Counted from the first letter of the stretch, positions 33,195 to 43,940 are shown. The stretch is DNA of 64,000 bases from JAGWAJ01 sp026707615 (GCA_965207595.1 CBDBMW010000013.1:1116001-1180000), one strand, 5' to 3'. Translations and numbers: made by a program. The notes: generated from the sequence alone by a model not told the origin.

Positions 33195-34985
33195 ATGACG
33201 CATTCGATCGTACGTCCGATCCTGAAGACGCTGCGCCGACTGGCCCCGGCGCTGGCGCTGGCCCTGGCCGCAACGCTCGTCGCCGCGCCGGCGGCGGGGC
33301 AGGACGTGCCGGTCATCGAGCACACGCTCGACAACGGCCTCACGCTGCTGCTCGTGCCGCGCCCCGGCGACCCGAACGTGGCCGCGGGCTGGATTGCCAA
33401 GGTGGGGTCGGTCTACGAGCGGCCGGGCATCACCGGGGTGGCGCACCTCTTCGAGCACATGATGTTCAAGGGGACCCAGACCATCGGCACCCGGAACATC
33501 GAGGAGGACCTGCAGATCATCGCCCGCCTCGACGAGCTGCGGGCGGAGATTCAGAGCGCCCAGATGGAGCTGGAGCGGGCCTACGAGCTGGGCCGGATCG
33601 AGGACGCGGACGACCCTGCCGTGCGCACGCCGCGGCACCAGGAGCTGCTCGGCGAGTTCGAGGAGCTGCTGGCGCGGCAGAGCGACCTGCTGATCAAGGA
33701 AGACTTCAGCCGCATCTACACGGGCCAGGGCGCATCCGGCATGAACGCCGGGACGAGCTACGACTTCACGATCTACTTCGTCAACGTCCCGGCCAACAAG
33801 CTGGAGCTCTGGTTCTGGATGGAGAGCGACCGGCTCGCCAACCCGGTCTTCCGCGAGTTCTACGCCGAGCGTTCGGTGGTGCACGAGGAACGGCGGCTGC
33901 GGACGGACAGCACGCCGACGGGCAAGTTCGAGGAGCAGTTCAACTCGCTGTTCTGGCAGTCGTCGCCCTACGCCACCCCGATCATCGGCTGGCCGAGCGA
34001 CCTCGAGGGCATCACGCGCGACGAGGCGCTGGCCTTCTTCGACGTCTACTACGCGCCCAACAACCTCGCGGCGGCGCTCGTCGGCGATTTCGACCCGGAC
34101 GAGGCGATCGCGCTCGCCGAGCGCTACCTCGGCCGGCTCGAGCGAGGGTCCCGGACCCCCGAGGAGCCCCGCACGCGGGAGATGCCGCAGCTCGCCGAAT
34201 CCCGGATGCTGGCCTACGCCGACACCAACCCCCAGGTCGCCATCCGCTACCACTCCGTGCGCGACGGCCACGTCGACGAGCCCGCCCTGGTCGTCCTCGG
34301 CCAGCTCCTGAACGGCCGCACGGGAAGGCTCTACAAGGCGCTGGTCGAAGAGCAGGAGGTCGCCACCCGGGCGTCGGGGGGCCAGGCGGGATTCAGCTTC
34401 GAGGGCATGTTCGAGCTTCGCGGCACCGCGCGGCAGGGACGCACCCCCGAGGAGGTCGAGCAGGCGATCTACGCCGAGCTCGAGAGGCTGAAGACCGAGC
34501 CGGTCGACGACCGGGAGCTCCAGAAGGTCAAGAACCAGAACGCGGCCGGCAACTTCCGTGGCCTCCAGGGCAACTTCCAGCTGATGATGCAGTTGCTGAT
34601 ACGGGAGGGGAACCGCGGCTGGGAGCACATCAACACGGATCCGGCGCTGTACGACGCCGTCACCGCGGACGACGTCATGCGGGTCGCGCAGAAGTACTTC
34701 ACCCCGGAGTCGCGCGCGGTCGCCGTCTACTACCGCGAAGGGGGCGAGGACGCCGAGCCCGATCCGCTGCTGGCCGGCCTGAGCGACGAAGAGCGGCAGC
34801 AGGTGGAGCAGTTGCGGGCGATGATGGGGCAGATGGGGGAGGAGCAGTTGCGCCAGTTCCTCGCGCAGGCCGACCAGATGCGCTCCCAGTTGCCACCGGA
34901 GAGCCAGGACATGGCCGACGCGCTGCAGGAGCTGCTCGAGCGGCGCCTCGCGGAGCTCGACGATGAACCCGGAGGTGAGCGATGA
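33195..34985 (+). CDS. M16-family zinc peptidase (active subunit type)
   Basis: A 596-residue exported protein. ATG 33195 begins a signal peptide (ALALALAATLVAAPAAGQ). The first M16 domain carries the inverted zinc motif HLFEHMMFKG (HxxEH), with the distal glutamate region near 175-200. A charged insertion (about 115-185, QMELERAYELGRIEDAD) separates motif elements. The second domain (~240-480) is the non-catalytic half, and a glutamine/glutamate-rich tail follows (EEQLRQFLAQADQMRS). The gene overlaps the next M16 gene by four bases (ATGA), so the two products probably pair as in other bacterial M16B heterodimers: this one catalytic, the other structural. Acts in the periplasm on peptides or small proteins. 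Confidence 0.93.
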   Translation: MTHSIVRPILKTLRRLAPALALALAATLVAAPAAGQDVPVIEHTLDNGLTLLLVPRPGDPNVAAGWIAKVGSVYERPGITGVAHLFEHMMFKGTQTIGTRNIEEDLQIIARLDELRAEIQSAQMELERAYELGRIEDADDPAVRTPRHQELLGEFEELLARQSDLLIKEDFSRIYTGQGASGMNAGTSYDFTIYFVNVPANKLELWFWMESDRLANPVFREFYAERSVVHEERRLRTDSTPTGKFEEQFNSLFWQSSPYATPIIGWPSDLEGITRDEALAFFDVYYAPNNLAAALVGDFDPDEAIALAERYLGRLERGSRTPEEPRTREMPQLAESRMLAYADTNPQVAIRYHSVRDGHVDEPALVVLGQLLNGRTGRLYKALVEEQEVATRASGGQAGFSFEGMFELRGTARQGRTPEEVEQAIYAELERLKTEPVDDRELQKVKNQNAAGNFRGLQGNFQLMMQLLIREGNRGWEHINTDPALYDAVTADDVMRVAQKYFTPESRAVAVYYREGGEDAEPDPLLAGLSDEERQQVEQLRAMMGQMGEEQLRQFLAQADQMRSQLPPESQDMADALQELLERRLAELDDEPGGER

Positions 34986-36493
34986 AGCGCGCGCGCCCCT
35001 TGCGCGGCCTGGTCGTGGCCGCCTGCCTGACCGCGCTGGCGGGGTGGCCGCCGGCGCCGGCCGCCGCCCAGCCGATTCCGGCGCATCCGAGCGACCTCCG
35101 CTTCGAGCCGCTGGAGTTCGACCCGCCCGACGCCGCGAGCCACCGGCACGTCCTGTCGAACGGCGTGGTGGCCTTCGTCGTCCCCGACCACACGCTGCCG
35201 CTGGTCACCGTCAGCGTGCTCGTGCGCACCGGCTCCCACCTCGAGCCGCCCGGCAAGGCGGGCCTCGCGTCGCTCGTCGGCGGCCAGATGCGCGCCGGGG
35301 GCACCGCCGGCCTCGGGCCAGGCGACTTCGACGAGGAAGTGGCCTTTCTGGCGGCCAACGTGCGGTCCGGCATCGACGACACCGTCGGGCGGGCCAGCAT
35401 GAACTGCCTCACGAAGGACCTCGACGAGACGCTGGATCTCTTCTTCGAGATGCTGCGCAACCCGCGGTTCGATACGGACCGGCTCGACCTGGCGAAGAGC
35501 CAGCTCCTGCAGCAGATGGAGCGGCGGAACGACAGCACGCAGAGCATCGAGCAACGGGAGTGGGGGCGCCTGCTGCGCGGGGACCGACACTTCACCACCC
35601 AACCCGTCACCCGGGCGTCCGTGGACGCCATCACCCGCGACGACCTCGTGGCGTTCCACCGCGAGCACTACCACCCGGGCCGCTTCGTCTTCGCCATCTC
35701 CGGCGATGTCGAGCCGGAGGAGATCCTGCCGAAGATCGAGGCCCGGCTCGACGGTTGGCCGGCGACCGGAGAGGCGGCGGACACCGTGCCGGAGCCGAAC
35801 CACCAGCCCCGGCCGGGCCTGTACCTGGTCGACAAGGACGACGTCAACCAGGGGCGCGTGTCGATCGGCCATCTCGGCACGATGCGCGACAACCCCGACC
35901 GCTACGCGCTGACCGTGATGAACGACATCCTGGGGGGCGGCGGATTCAGCGCCCGCCTGCTGACGCGCATCCGGTCCGACGAGGGACTGGCCTACGGAGC
36001 CTATTCGTCCTTCGGGCTCGGCACCTACTACGAGGGCACGTTCCGGGCCAGCTTCCAGTCGCGGAGCGAAACCGTCGCCCGCGCCGCCGCCATCGTGCTG
36101 GAGGAGATCGACCGGATCCGGTCCGAGCCGGTCTCGGAGGCCGAGCTCGCCACCTCGATCGCGTCGTTCGTCGAGACGTTCAGCCGCAACTTCTCGAGTG
36201 CGACGTCCACGGCCGGCCTCTTCGCCAACGACGAGTACACCGGGCGCGATCCGTCGTACATCGCGACCTACCGGGAGCGCATCGCGAGCGTGACGGCCGA
36301 CGAGGTGCTCCGGGTCGCGCGGGAGTACCTGCAGCCGGACCGGCTCGTCCTGCTCGTCGTGGGCGACCTGGCGACGATCGAGGAGGGCGATCCGGACAAC
36401 CCGGACTACACCCTGGACCGGCTGGCCGAGGGCGCGGCGACCCGCATCCCCCTGCCGGACCCGTTCACGATGGAGTACCCTTCTTCTCCGTGA
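34982..36493 (+). CDS. M16-family peptidase-like protein (non-catalytic partner)
   Basis: A 503-residue exported protein with signal peptide (LTALAGWPPAPAAAQ). M16 fold evident (VLSNGVVAFVVPDHTLPLV, VSVLVRTGSHLEPPGKAGLA) but the HxxEH zinc site is replaced (LASLVGGQMRAG), so no catalysis is expected. The C-terminal domain keeps the typical substrate-binding R/Y pair region (LGGGGFSARLLTRIRSDEGLAYGAYS). ATGA overlap with the catalytic-type gene upstream, and GTGA overlap with the FtsB-like gene downstream, indicate one operon. Confidence 0.92.
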   Translation: MKRARPLRGLVVAACLTALAGWPPAPAAAQPIPAHPSDLRFEPLEFDPPDAASHRHVLSNGVVAFVVPDHTLPLVTVSVLVRTGSHLEPPGKAGLASLVGGQMRAGGTAGLGPGDFDEEVAFLAANVRSGIDDTVGRASMNCLTKDLDETLDLFFEMLRNPRFDTDRLDLAKSQLLQQMERRNDSTQSIEQREWGRLLRGDRHFTTQPVTRASVDAITRDDLVAFHREHYHPGRFVFAISGDVEPEEILPKIEARLDGWPATGEAADTVPEPNHQPRPGLYLVDKDDVNQGRVSIGHLGTMRDNPDRYALTVMNDILGGGGFSARLLTRIRSDEGLAYGAYSSFGLGTYYEGTFRASFQSRSETVARAAAIVLEEIDRIRSEPVSEAELATSIASFVETFSRNFSSATSTAGLFANDEYTGRDPSYIATYRERIASVTADEVLRVAREYLQPDRLVLLVVGDLATIEEGDPDNPDYTLDRLAEGAATRIPLPDPFTMEYPSSP

Positions 36494-36942
36494 GCAGGGC
36501 GAGCACGCTGGGCCTGTCCGGCCCCGCGACGGTCGAGAAGCCCGAGCGCGCGGCCGGCGCGACGGCTCTCCAGGCGGCGAAGATCCGCGTCGCGCGCCGC
36601 CGGGCCCGGCAGCGCCGGGTGCGCTGGGGGCTCGCCGTCGTGGCCAGCCTGCTGGTCGCGAACGCCCTCGCCGGCGAACGCGGTGTGGTCGCCCGCCTGA
36701 CGGCCGGTCGCGCGCACGCCGACCTCCTGGCCGGGATCGAGGAGGTCCGGCGCGAGAACGCGGCGCTCAGGGAGCGGATTCGCCGGTTGCGGGAGGATCC
36801 CGGCGAGATCGAGGCGATCGCGCGCCGGGAGCTGGGCCTGATGCGACCGGGCGAACGCGTCTTCGTCGTGAAGCAGAGCCCGGTCGTGAAGCGGAACCCG
36901 GTCGCGAAGCGGAACCCGGCCCCGTCCGGCGCCCGCCCGTAG
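36490..36942 (+). CDS. FtsB/DivIC-like septum formation protein
   Basis: A 150-residue protein from GTG 36490, overlapping the preceding stop (GTGA). A basic cytoplasmic stretch to about residue 45, one membrane helix (WGLAVVASLLVANALAG), a coiled coil (LLAGIEEVRRENAALRERIR) and the conserved end EIEAIARRELGLMRPGERV, the DivIC/FtsB signature. It would join the FtsQLB-type division complex in the periplasm. The tail contains a short repeat (VVKRNPVAKRNP). Its location behind peptidase genes rather than near enolase is not unusual. Confidence 0.8.
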   Translation: MSRASTLGLSGPATVEKPERAAGATALQAAKIRVARRRARQRRVRWGLAVVASLLVANALAGERGVVARLTAGRAHADLLAGIEEVRRENAALRERIRRLREDPGEIEAIARRELGLMRPGERVFVVKQSPVVKRNPVAKRNPAPSGARP

Positions 36943-36994
36943 CGGCGCGTCGGGGCTGGGGCCGAACGCGGAGCCTGCCACGGGTTCGGCGGCG

Positions 36995-38044
<1,050 letters not shown>

Positions 38045-38104
38045 GTGTGCTCCCGTTCGCGCCGCGGGCGGCGGCGGTTCGCCGCCACTCCTTGCGAACG
38101 CCGT

Positions 38105-38133
38105 ACCATACCACGGAAGAGCGAAAACGTCCA
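38105..38133 (-). promoter_or_regulatory. Candidate recA promoter
   Basis: On the coding strand of recA: TGGACG, a 17-base spacer, then TATGGT, about 60 bases upstream of the start codon. It is close to a sigma-70 consensus with optimal spacing. No convincing LexA box was found next to it. Confidence 0.35.
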
Positions 38134-38380
38134 CGAGCGGAATCGCTATATGATTTACTGCAAGCACCTTACATGGAGATGGACTTTCGCCCCCGAGGCT
38201 CGCGACGCGGTTCCTGCCCGCTTCCCGGTCGCGCCGGGTTGCGGAAACTGCGGCCGGCCGGGGCCGGCGGGGATGTTACGCTGATCCCGCGCGAGATCCG
38301 CCGGGACCGCCGAGGCGGCCGAGGCGGCCGGGCTTCCGGCTCGCGCTCCGGACGCCTGCGCACCATCAGGGGAGGATGAC

Positions 38381-40453
38381 GTGAGAGGATTCCGCTGCGC
38401 CGCACTGCTGGCCGTCGCCACGTGCCTGGGGGCCTGGGCCGCGGGAGGCGCGCCGGCGACGCTGCAGGACGACGGCGAGCCGGCGTGGACGGTGACCGTC
38501 GAGCCGGACTCCGTGACGCTGGAGGTCGGTGCGAAGACGACCCTGACCGCCACGGTCCGCGACGGGGACGGCAGCGTCGTCGAGGATGCGTCGGTCGTCT
38601 ACTTCTCGCGGGCACGGGCCAGCGTCGGCGTCACCCAGGGGGGCGAGGTCGAGGCGTACCGGCCCGGGGAGTTCACGCTCATCGCCCTGGTGCCGACCGA
38701 TCCGGAGGAGACGGGCCGTGGGGCCAACGCACGGGCGCGGGCCGAGATTGCCGTCACGGTGCCGCTCCCACCGGTCGACCGGGTGACGATTGAGGACGTG
38801 CCGCCGCGGTTCTACGTCGGGACGCGGACCCGCCTGCGCGCCACGGTGGTCGACGTGACGGGCGCCACGCGCGACGACGTCCCGGTCGCCTTCGGCAGCG
38901 GCGACGCGCAGACGGCGACGATCGACGGCTTCGGGTTCCTGACGCTGGGTTCCGTCGGGGCCGTCGACATCACGGCCCGCGCCGGGGACAAGGCCGACAC
39001 GCTCTCGATCGAGGTGGAGGAGAACCCGACGATCGCCCTCGATCTCGACGCCGGCGCGGAGAGCGGGCGCACGGGGGACGTGATTCGGTTCACCGCGTCC
39101 GCCCGCGACGCGCGCGGCCTGCCGGTCCGGGGGATGCCGGTCCAGTTCGCGGTCAGCGGCGAGACGGCGCGCGGCATCATCGCCAGCGGGGCGCCGGCTC
39201 ACATCACCGACGACGGGCGCTTCGTGGCCGAGCGGTCCGGGACGTACACGGTCATGGCCACCACCGGGGCCCACACGGCGACGAAGACGGTGTCGATCGT
39301 GCCGCGCGACGTCCGGCGCGGGATCGAGGTGGTGGGCCGCGGCGAGGTGCTCGACCGGCGTTCGTCGGACCTCTGGGTGTGGGAAGGGACCGACGGCCGC
39401 GACTACGCGATCACCGGCACGTGGGGCGCCGACGGCCATGCGTTCGTCTGGGACGTCACCGATCCGGCCCGCATCGAGAAGCTGCACGAGCCCCAGGTGG
39501 ACGCGCGCACGGTGAACGACGTGAAGGTGTCGGCGGCGGGCGACGTCGCGGTCATCAGCCGCGAGGGCGCATCGAACCGGCGCAACGGCTTCGTCGTGCT
39601 CGGCGTGGGCAATCCGCGGGAGGGTGTGCCGGTCCTGTCGGAGTTCACCGACCGGTTGACGGGCGGCGTCCACAACGTCTTCATCGACGGGGACCACGTC
39701 TACGCCCTGAGCGCCGGGCAGCGCGTCGACGTCGTCAGCATCGAGGATCCCCGCAACCCCGAGCGCGTGGGTAGCGTCGAGCTCGACACGCCCGGGCATG
39801 CCGTCCACGACGTCTGGGTGACCGATGGGGTGGCGTTCTCCTCCAACTGGACCGACGGGGTCGTGGCCTTCGATGTCGGGGGCGCGGGCCGCGGCGGGAC
39901 GCCGGAGAGTCCCGTCGAGCTCGGCCGCTACGCGTACCCCAGCGGCTGGAACCATGCGGCCTTCCCGTACAAGAGCCGTTCCACGGGTACGTTCTACCTG
40001 TTCGCGGGCGACGAGGCGTACCCGTTCGGAGCGGCGGGGATGGAGCGGGAGGAGCGGGGCGGGACGCCGATGCGGACCGCCGGCTGGATCCACGTCATCG
40101 ACTGGAGCGACTGGGACGACCCGCGGGAGGTGGCGCGCTACCAGGTGCCGGAGGCCGGGTCGCACAATCTCTGGGTGGAGGACGACGTTCTCTACGTGGG
40201 CTATTACTATCCGGGCGGCCTGCGCGTCGTCGACGTCTCCGGCGAGCTGCTCGGCGACCTCTATCGGCAGGGCCGGGAGATCGCCATGTTCGTGCCGTTC
40301 GATCCCGATGGATTCGTCGCCAACGCGCCCTTCGTCTGGGGGCCGCAGCCCTACAAGGGCCACATCTTCTTCACCGACCACTACAGCGGCCTCTGGGCCG
40401 TGCGCCTGCTGGAACAGGACGGCCCGCCGCGATTCCTCGGGGAGCCGCAGTAG
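38381..40453 (+). CDS. Secreted Ig-like / LVIVD beta-propeller protein
   Basis: A 690-residue exported protein; GTG 38381 follows GGGGAGG. Signal peptide (LLAVATCLGAWAAGG), then three bacterial Ig-like domains at about 35-130, 130-215 and 215-310 (VEPDSVTLEVGAKTTLTATV; FYVGTRTRLRATVVDVTGA; GDVIRFTASARDARGLPV). A beta-propeller of LVIVD-type repeats follows at about 320-690 (HAFVWDVTDPARIEKL, RVDVVSIEDPRNPERV, GLRVVDVSGELLGDLY). Such proteins are common in Acidobacteriota genomes, and their ligands are unknown. Upstream, about 340 bases hold only the recA promoter region. The next gene, another propeller, starts two bases after the stop. Confidence 0.85.
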   Translation: MRGFRCAALLAVATCLGAWAAGGAPATLQDDGEPAWTVTVEPDSVTLEVGAKTTLTATVRDGDGSVVEDASVVYFSRARASVGVTQGGEVEAYRPGEFTLIALVPTDPEETGRGANARARAEIAVTVPLPPVDRVTIEDVPPRFYVGTRTRLRATVVDVTGATRDDVPVAFGSGDAQTATIDGFGFLTLGSVGAVDITARAGDKADTLSIEVEENPTIALDLDAGAESGRTGDVIRFTASARDARGLPVRGMPVQFAVSGETARGIIASGAPAHITDDGRFVAERSGTYTVMATTGAHTATKTVSIVPRDVRRGIEVVGRGEVLDRRSSDLWVWEGTDGRDYAITGTWGADGHAFVWDVTDPARIEKLHEPQVDARTVNDVKVSAAGDVAVISREGASNRRNGFVVLGVGNPREGVPVLSEFTDRLTGGVHNVFIDGDHVYALSAGQRVDVVSIEDPRNPERVGSVELDTPGHAVHDVWVTDGVAFSSNWTDGVVAFDVGGAGRGGTPESPVELGRYAYPSGWNHAAFPYKSRSTGTFYLFAGDEAYPFGAAGMEREERGGTPMRTAGWIHVIDWSDWDDPREVARYQVPEAGSHNLWVEDDVLYVGYYYPGGLRVVDVSGELLGDLYRQGREIAMFVPFDPDGFVANAPFVWGPQPYKGHIFFTDHYSGLWAVRLLEQDGPPRFLGEPQ

Positions 40454-40454
40454 G

Positions 40455-41540
40455 ATGCCCGCAATGGCCGAACCGAGCATTGCAGGGCGGGCGGCGGCCC
40501 GGCTCGCCGCCGCGCTCTTCCTGTTGGGCGGCGGCGTCGCGGGCGCCGCGGGGGCGGCCCCGGAGTCGCCCGCCCACAGCTACTACGTCTACGTCTGCGC
40601 CGAGTCGGACGACGAGGTCTCCGTCGTCCGCTTCGGTCCCGGCGGCGTCGAGGTGGTGAAGACGCTGACGGTGGGAAGCTATCCGACCGAGACCGAGGGA
40701 CCGCACGGGATCACCGTGGGGCCGGGCGGCCGCTACTGGTACGTCTCGATCGCACACGGCTACCCGTTCGGTTCCGTGCACAAGTACGAGACCGGGACCG
40801 ACCGTTGGGTCGCCGACGTCACGCTCGGCCTGTTCCCGGCCACGCTCGCGGTCTCGCCCGCGACGGGGTTGCTCTACGTCGTGAACTTCAATCTGCACGG
40901 GGCGATGGAACCGAGCACGATCTCTGCCGTGGAGGCGGAGACGATGATCGAGGTCGGCCGCATCCCGACCGGCGTCATGCCGCACGGGTCGCGCTTCAGC
41001 CGCGACGGAACGCGGCACTACTCCGTCAACATGATGGACGGCGAGCTGGTCGAGGTCGACGCGCTCGGGTTCGCCGTGCGCCGGCGCCTGGGTTTCGCCG
41101 ATGGTGTGCAGCCGACCTGGGTGACGCCGCCGACCGCCGCCGGCAAGGTCTACGTCACGGGCAACAACGTGGCGCGGATCTACGAGGTCGACCTCGAGAC
41201 GTGGACCGTGGAGCGGACGTTCGAGACCGGCGCCGGGCCCTACAACCTCGAGGTGACACCCGATGGAACGACGCTGGTCGCCACCTACAAGGGGGGCCAC
41301 GCGGTCGGCTTCTGGGATCTCGCGGCCGGTGCGGAGCGCGCGCGCGTGCGAACGACGCGCACGATCCCGCACGGCGTCGTCGTCACGCCGGACGGCGAGT
41401 ACGCGTTCGTGACGCTGGAGGGCGTCGGCGGCGAGCCGGGCACGGTGGAGGTCTACCACGTGCCGACGGCAGAGCGCGTCGGTGCCGTCGACGTCGGCAA
41501 GCAGGCGGGTGGGATCGCGTTCTGGACGATGGACGACTGA
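40455..41540 (+). CDS. Secreted YVTN-type beta-propeller protein
   Basis: A 361-residue exported protein. ATG 40455 (GGAG 10 bases upstream) or 40464; signal peptide (AALFLLGGGVAGAAGAA). About seven YVTN/NHL-like blades, for example GRYWYVSIAHGYPFGSVHKY, GLLYVVNFNLHG, GKVYVTGNNVARIYEV and GEYAFVTLEGVGGEPGTVEV. It probably forms one seven-bladed propeller in the periplasm. Its tight linkage to the preceding LVIVD-propeller gene suggests that they are co-expressed. No catalytic residues recognised. Confidence 0.85.
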   Translation: MPAMAEPSIAGRAAARLAAALFLLGGGVAGAAGAAPESPAHSYYVYVCAESDDEVSVVRFGPGGVEVVKTLTVGSYPTETEGPHGITVGPGGRYWYVSIAHGYPFGSVHKYETGTDRWVADVTLGLFPATLAVSPATGLLYVVNFNLHGAMEPSTISAVEAETMIEVGRIPTGVMPHGSRFSRDGTRHYSVNMMDGELVEVDALGFAVRRRLGFADGVQPTWVTPPTAAGKVYVTGNNVARIYEVDLETWTVERTFETGAGPYNLEVTPDGTTLVATYKGGHAVGFWDLAAGAERARVRTTRTIPHGVVVTPDGEYAFVTLEGVGGEPGTVEVYHVPTAERVGAVDVGKQAGGIAFWTMDD

Positions 41541-41722
41541 CCGCCCGTCCGGACTCGACCCCGCGGGCGGTTCAGCTGCCCGCGACGGCAACTCCGCGGC
41601 CGCCGGGGAACGAGCGCGGAGGTCGCGGGCCCGCGAACGGTCGGCTCGCACCTGCGCCCGCGGCTGCCCGCGCGGATGACGGGCCGGTCGACGCGTCGAC
41701 CGGCAGGTATCCGGGCCCGGCC

Positions 41723-42907
41723 TCAGACGCGCTCGACCGCGAGGGCCACTCCGTTCCCGCCCCCCAGGCAGAGGGTGGCGATGCCCCGCTTCAGGCCGCG
41801 GCTTCGGAGGGCGTAGAGCAGGGTCGTCAGGATGCGGGCGCCGCTCGCGCCGATCGGGTGGCCCAGCGCCACCGCGCCTCCGTTGACGTTGACCCGCTCG
41901 GGGTCCGCCCCGAGCTCCCGGATGACCGCCACCGCCTGGGCCGAGAAGGCCTCGTTGAGCTCGATCAAATCGACCTCGTCGAGGCTCCAGCCGACCTTCG
42001 CGAGCAGCTTCCGAACCGCCTCGACCGGGGTCATCAGCAGCCACTTGGCCGGCCGGCCGCTCACCGCCTGCCCGACGACGCGGGCCATCGGCTCCGCTCC
42101 CAGCGCCGCCGCCTTCTCCGCCGCCATCACCACGACCGCGGCCGCCCCGTCGTTCACCCCGGGGGCGTTCCCGGCCGTGACCGTCCCCCCGTCCTTCTTG
42201 AACGCCGGCCGCAGCCGTCCGAGGGACTCGGCCGTGCAGTCGGGCCGGACGCCCTCGTCGTACTCCAGCCGGATCGGGTCGCCCCGCCGCTGCGGGATCT
42301 CCACGGGCAGGATCTCGTCCTTGAACCAGCAGGAGCGGATGGCCTCGGCCGCCCTCTGGTGGCTCCGGGCCGCGAAGGCGTCCTGGTCCTCGCGGCTCAC
42401 CCCGTAGCGCTCGACGACCGCCTCGGCCGCGAGCCCCATCGACCAGTCCTCGATCGCGCACCAGAGCCCGTCGTGCATCATCGCGTCGAGGACGTCTCCG
42501 TTGCCCATGCGCATGCCGGTGCGGGCCTTCGGGAGCATGTAGGGACAGTTGCTCATCGACTCCATGCCGCCCGCGACGGCGACGTCGATGTCGCCGGTGG
42601 CGATGCCCTGGGCCGCCAGCATGACCGCCTTCAGTCCCGAGCCGCACACCTTGTTGATGGTCAGCGCCCCGACGTGGTCCGGGAGCCCGCCGGCCAGCGC
42701 GGCCTGGCGGGCGGGTGCCTGGCCGAGCCCGGCCGACACCACGTTGCCCATGATGCACTCGTCGACCTCCCCGGGGTCGACGCCGGCCCGCGCCACCGCC
42801 TCGCGCACGACGCGGGCGCCGAGGTCCGTGGCCGGAAGCGTGTGGAGCGCTCCGAGGAACCTGCCCGTGGGCAGGCGCACGGCACTGGTGATGACGGATT
42901 CACGCAT
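41723..42907 (-). CDS. Acetyl-CoA acetyltransferase (thiolase)
   Basis: A 394-residue type II thiolase. The nucleophilic cysteine lies in INKVCGSGLKAVM, the active-site histidine in VALGHPIGASGARI and the second cysteine in LCLGGGNGVAL; GGMESMSNCPYML is also typical. It condenses or cleaves acetoacetyl-CoA in short-chain fatty acid or isoprenoid/PHB precursor metabolism. Biosynthetic and degradative roles cannot be separated here, since no partner genes are adjacent. ATG 42907 overlaps the end of the upstream DciA-like gene by 8 bases. The 182 bases between its stop and the propeller gene hold nothing recognised. Confidence 0.95.
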   Translation of the reverse strand: MRESVITSAVRLPTGRFLGALHTLPATDLGARVVREAVARAGVDPGEVDECIMGNVVSAGLGQAPARQAALAGGLPDHVGALTINKVCGSGLKAVMLAAQGIATGDIDVAVAGGMESMSNCPYMLPKARTGMRMGNGDVLDAMMHDGLWCAIEDWSMGLAAEAVVERYGVSREDQDAFAARSHQRAAEAIRSCWFKDEILPVEIPQRRGDPIRLEYDEGVRPDCTAESLGRLRPAFKKDGGTVTAGNAPGVNDGAAAVVVMAAEKAAALGAEPMARVVGQAVSGRPAKWLLMTPVEAVRKLLAKVGWSLDEVDLIELNEAFSAQAVAVIRELGADPERVNVNGGAVALGHPIGASGARILTTLLYALRSRGLKRGIATLCLGGGNGVALAVERV

Positions 42908-43193
42908 GGTGGGGTCCTTCCGTGACGGTGATCTTCTTGACTACGTCCGGGCCGAGGAGCTCGGCGAGGCGCGCGCGGATCGTGGAGCTCGCCCGGGCCG
43001 TCTCGCGCCGCCAGTGCTCGGTGCCGGCCGTGACCGCGAGCGTGCCGTCGGCGTGCAGCCCGACCACGGTGGCCCGCGCCGCCGCCGCGCCCACCGTTGC
43101 CGCCCAGGCCAGGCGCACCTTCGCCTGCGACAGGGGCTGTCGGCGGAGCAGGGGCGCCAGCGCGCGCACCGCGCACCGACCGGCGGGAACCAT
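42900..43193 (-). CDS. DciA-like (DUF721) protein
   Basis: About 97 residues from ATG 43193; an in-frame TTG at 43265 would add 24 Ala/Pro/Arg-rich residues. The core, LSQAKVRLAWAATVGAAAAR, then GTLAVTAGTEHWRRETARA and AELLGPDVVKKI, follows the DUF721 pattern (hydrophobic LW..VVG, GxLxVxxxSxxW). DciA is the replicative helicase loader/operator in bacteria lacking DnaC/DnaI. The small size fits a minimal KH-like domain. Confidence 0.7.
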   Translation of the reverse strand: MVPAGRCAVRALAPLLRRQPLSQAKVRLAWAATVGAAAARATVVGLHADGTLAVTAGTEHWRRETARASSTIRARLAELLGPDVVKKITVTEGPHHA

Positions 43194-43289
43194 GGGGGCA
43201 GGCACTTCGGCTCGCTCACCGGTCGCCGCCGGCCGCGTTGCCCGCGGCCGGGCCTCGGCCGGCAACTGGGCTCAGTGTAGCATCGCCGC

Positions 43290-43883
43290 GTGCGGCTCGT
43301 GCTCGCTTCGGCCTCGCCCCGCCGGGCGCGCCTGCTGGCCGAGGCCGGCTACGCGTTCGACGTCGTCCCCGCCGGCGTCGACGAGCGGCGGCTCGGCGAA
43401 GAGGCCCCCGCCGCGTACGTCCGCCGGCTCGCGCGCGCCAAGGCGGAGGCCGTCGCCCCCCGCTACCCGGGGCGCGTGGTCGTCGGCGCCGACACCATCG
43501 TGGTCATCGACGGCCTGGTCCTCGGGAAGCCGGCGGACGCCGCGGAGGCCGCCGGCATGCTCGGCCGCCTCGCGGGCCGGCGCCACACGGTGCTGACCGG
43601 CGTCGCTCTCGTCCGGGATGCGCGCTCCGAGGTCGCGGTCGAGCGGACCGAGGTCGCCTTCACGGCGCTCGACGCGGAGCGCATCCGCTGGTACGTGGGG
43701 ACGGGGGAGCCGGACGACAAGGCCGGCGCCTACGCGGCCCAGGGGATCGGCTCGCGCTTCATCGAGCGCATCGAGGGGTCGTACAGCAACGTGGTGGGCC
43801 TGCCGATTCCGGTCGTCGGACGGCTTCTCGAACGCCTCGACGGCGCACCCGCGTACGGGCCCCCGGCGGCGCGCCGCCGTTGA
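43290..43883 (+). CDS. maf: Maf-type nucleotide pyrophosphatase
   Basis: 197 residues from GTG 43290. Maf motifs: LVLASASPRRARLL (N-terminal nucleotide-binding loop), VVVGADTIVVIDG (catalytic Asp), EVAFTALDAERIRWYVGTGE and DKAGAYAAQGIGSRFIERI (metal/substrate site) with GSYSNVVGLP. Hydrolyses non-canonical or selected nucleoside triphosphates (dTTP/UTP or m7GTP type); the subtype is not certain. Divergent from the DciA-like gene with about 95 bases between. Confidence 0.94.
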   Translation: MRLVLASASPRRARLLAEAGYAFDVVPAGVDERRLGEEAPAAYVRRLARAKAEAVAPRYPGRVVVGADTIVVIDGLVLGKPADAAEAAGMLGRLAGRRHTVLTGVALVRDARSEVAVERTEVAFTALDAERIRWYVGTGEPDDKAGAYAAQGIGSRFIERIEGSYSNVVGLPIPVVGRLLERLDGAPAYGPPAARRR

Positions 43884-43940
43884 CTCGGCGTGCGCCACGG
43901 CGATATTCTTCGGGTTGCGGCTCTGAAAGGAACACGCTCC

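Noticed and set aside
38045..38104. A possible LexA/SOS box (CGAACGCCGTAC) upstream of recA
   Set aside because: Only one half-site resembles the Gram-positive-type box and the spacing is wrong; the sequence is not symmetric enough to call.
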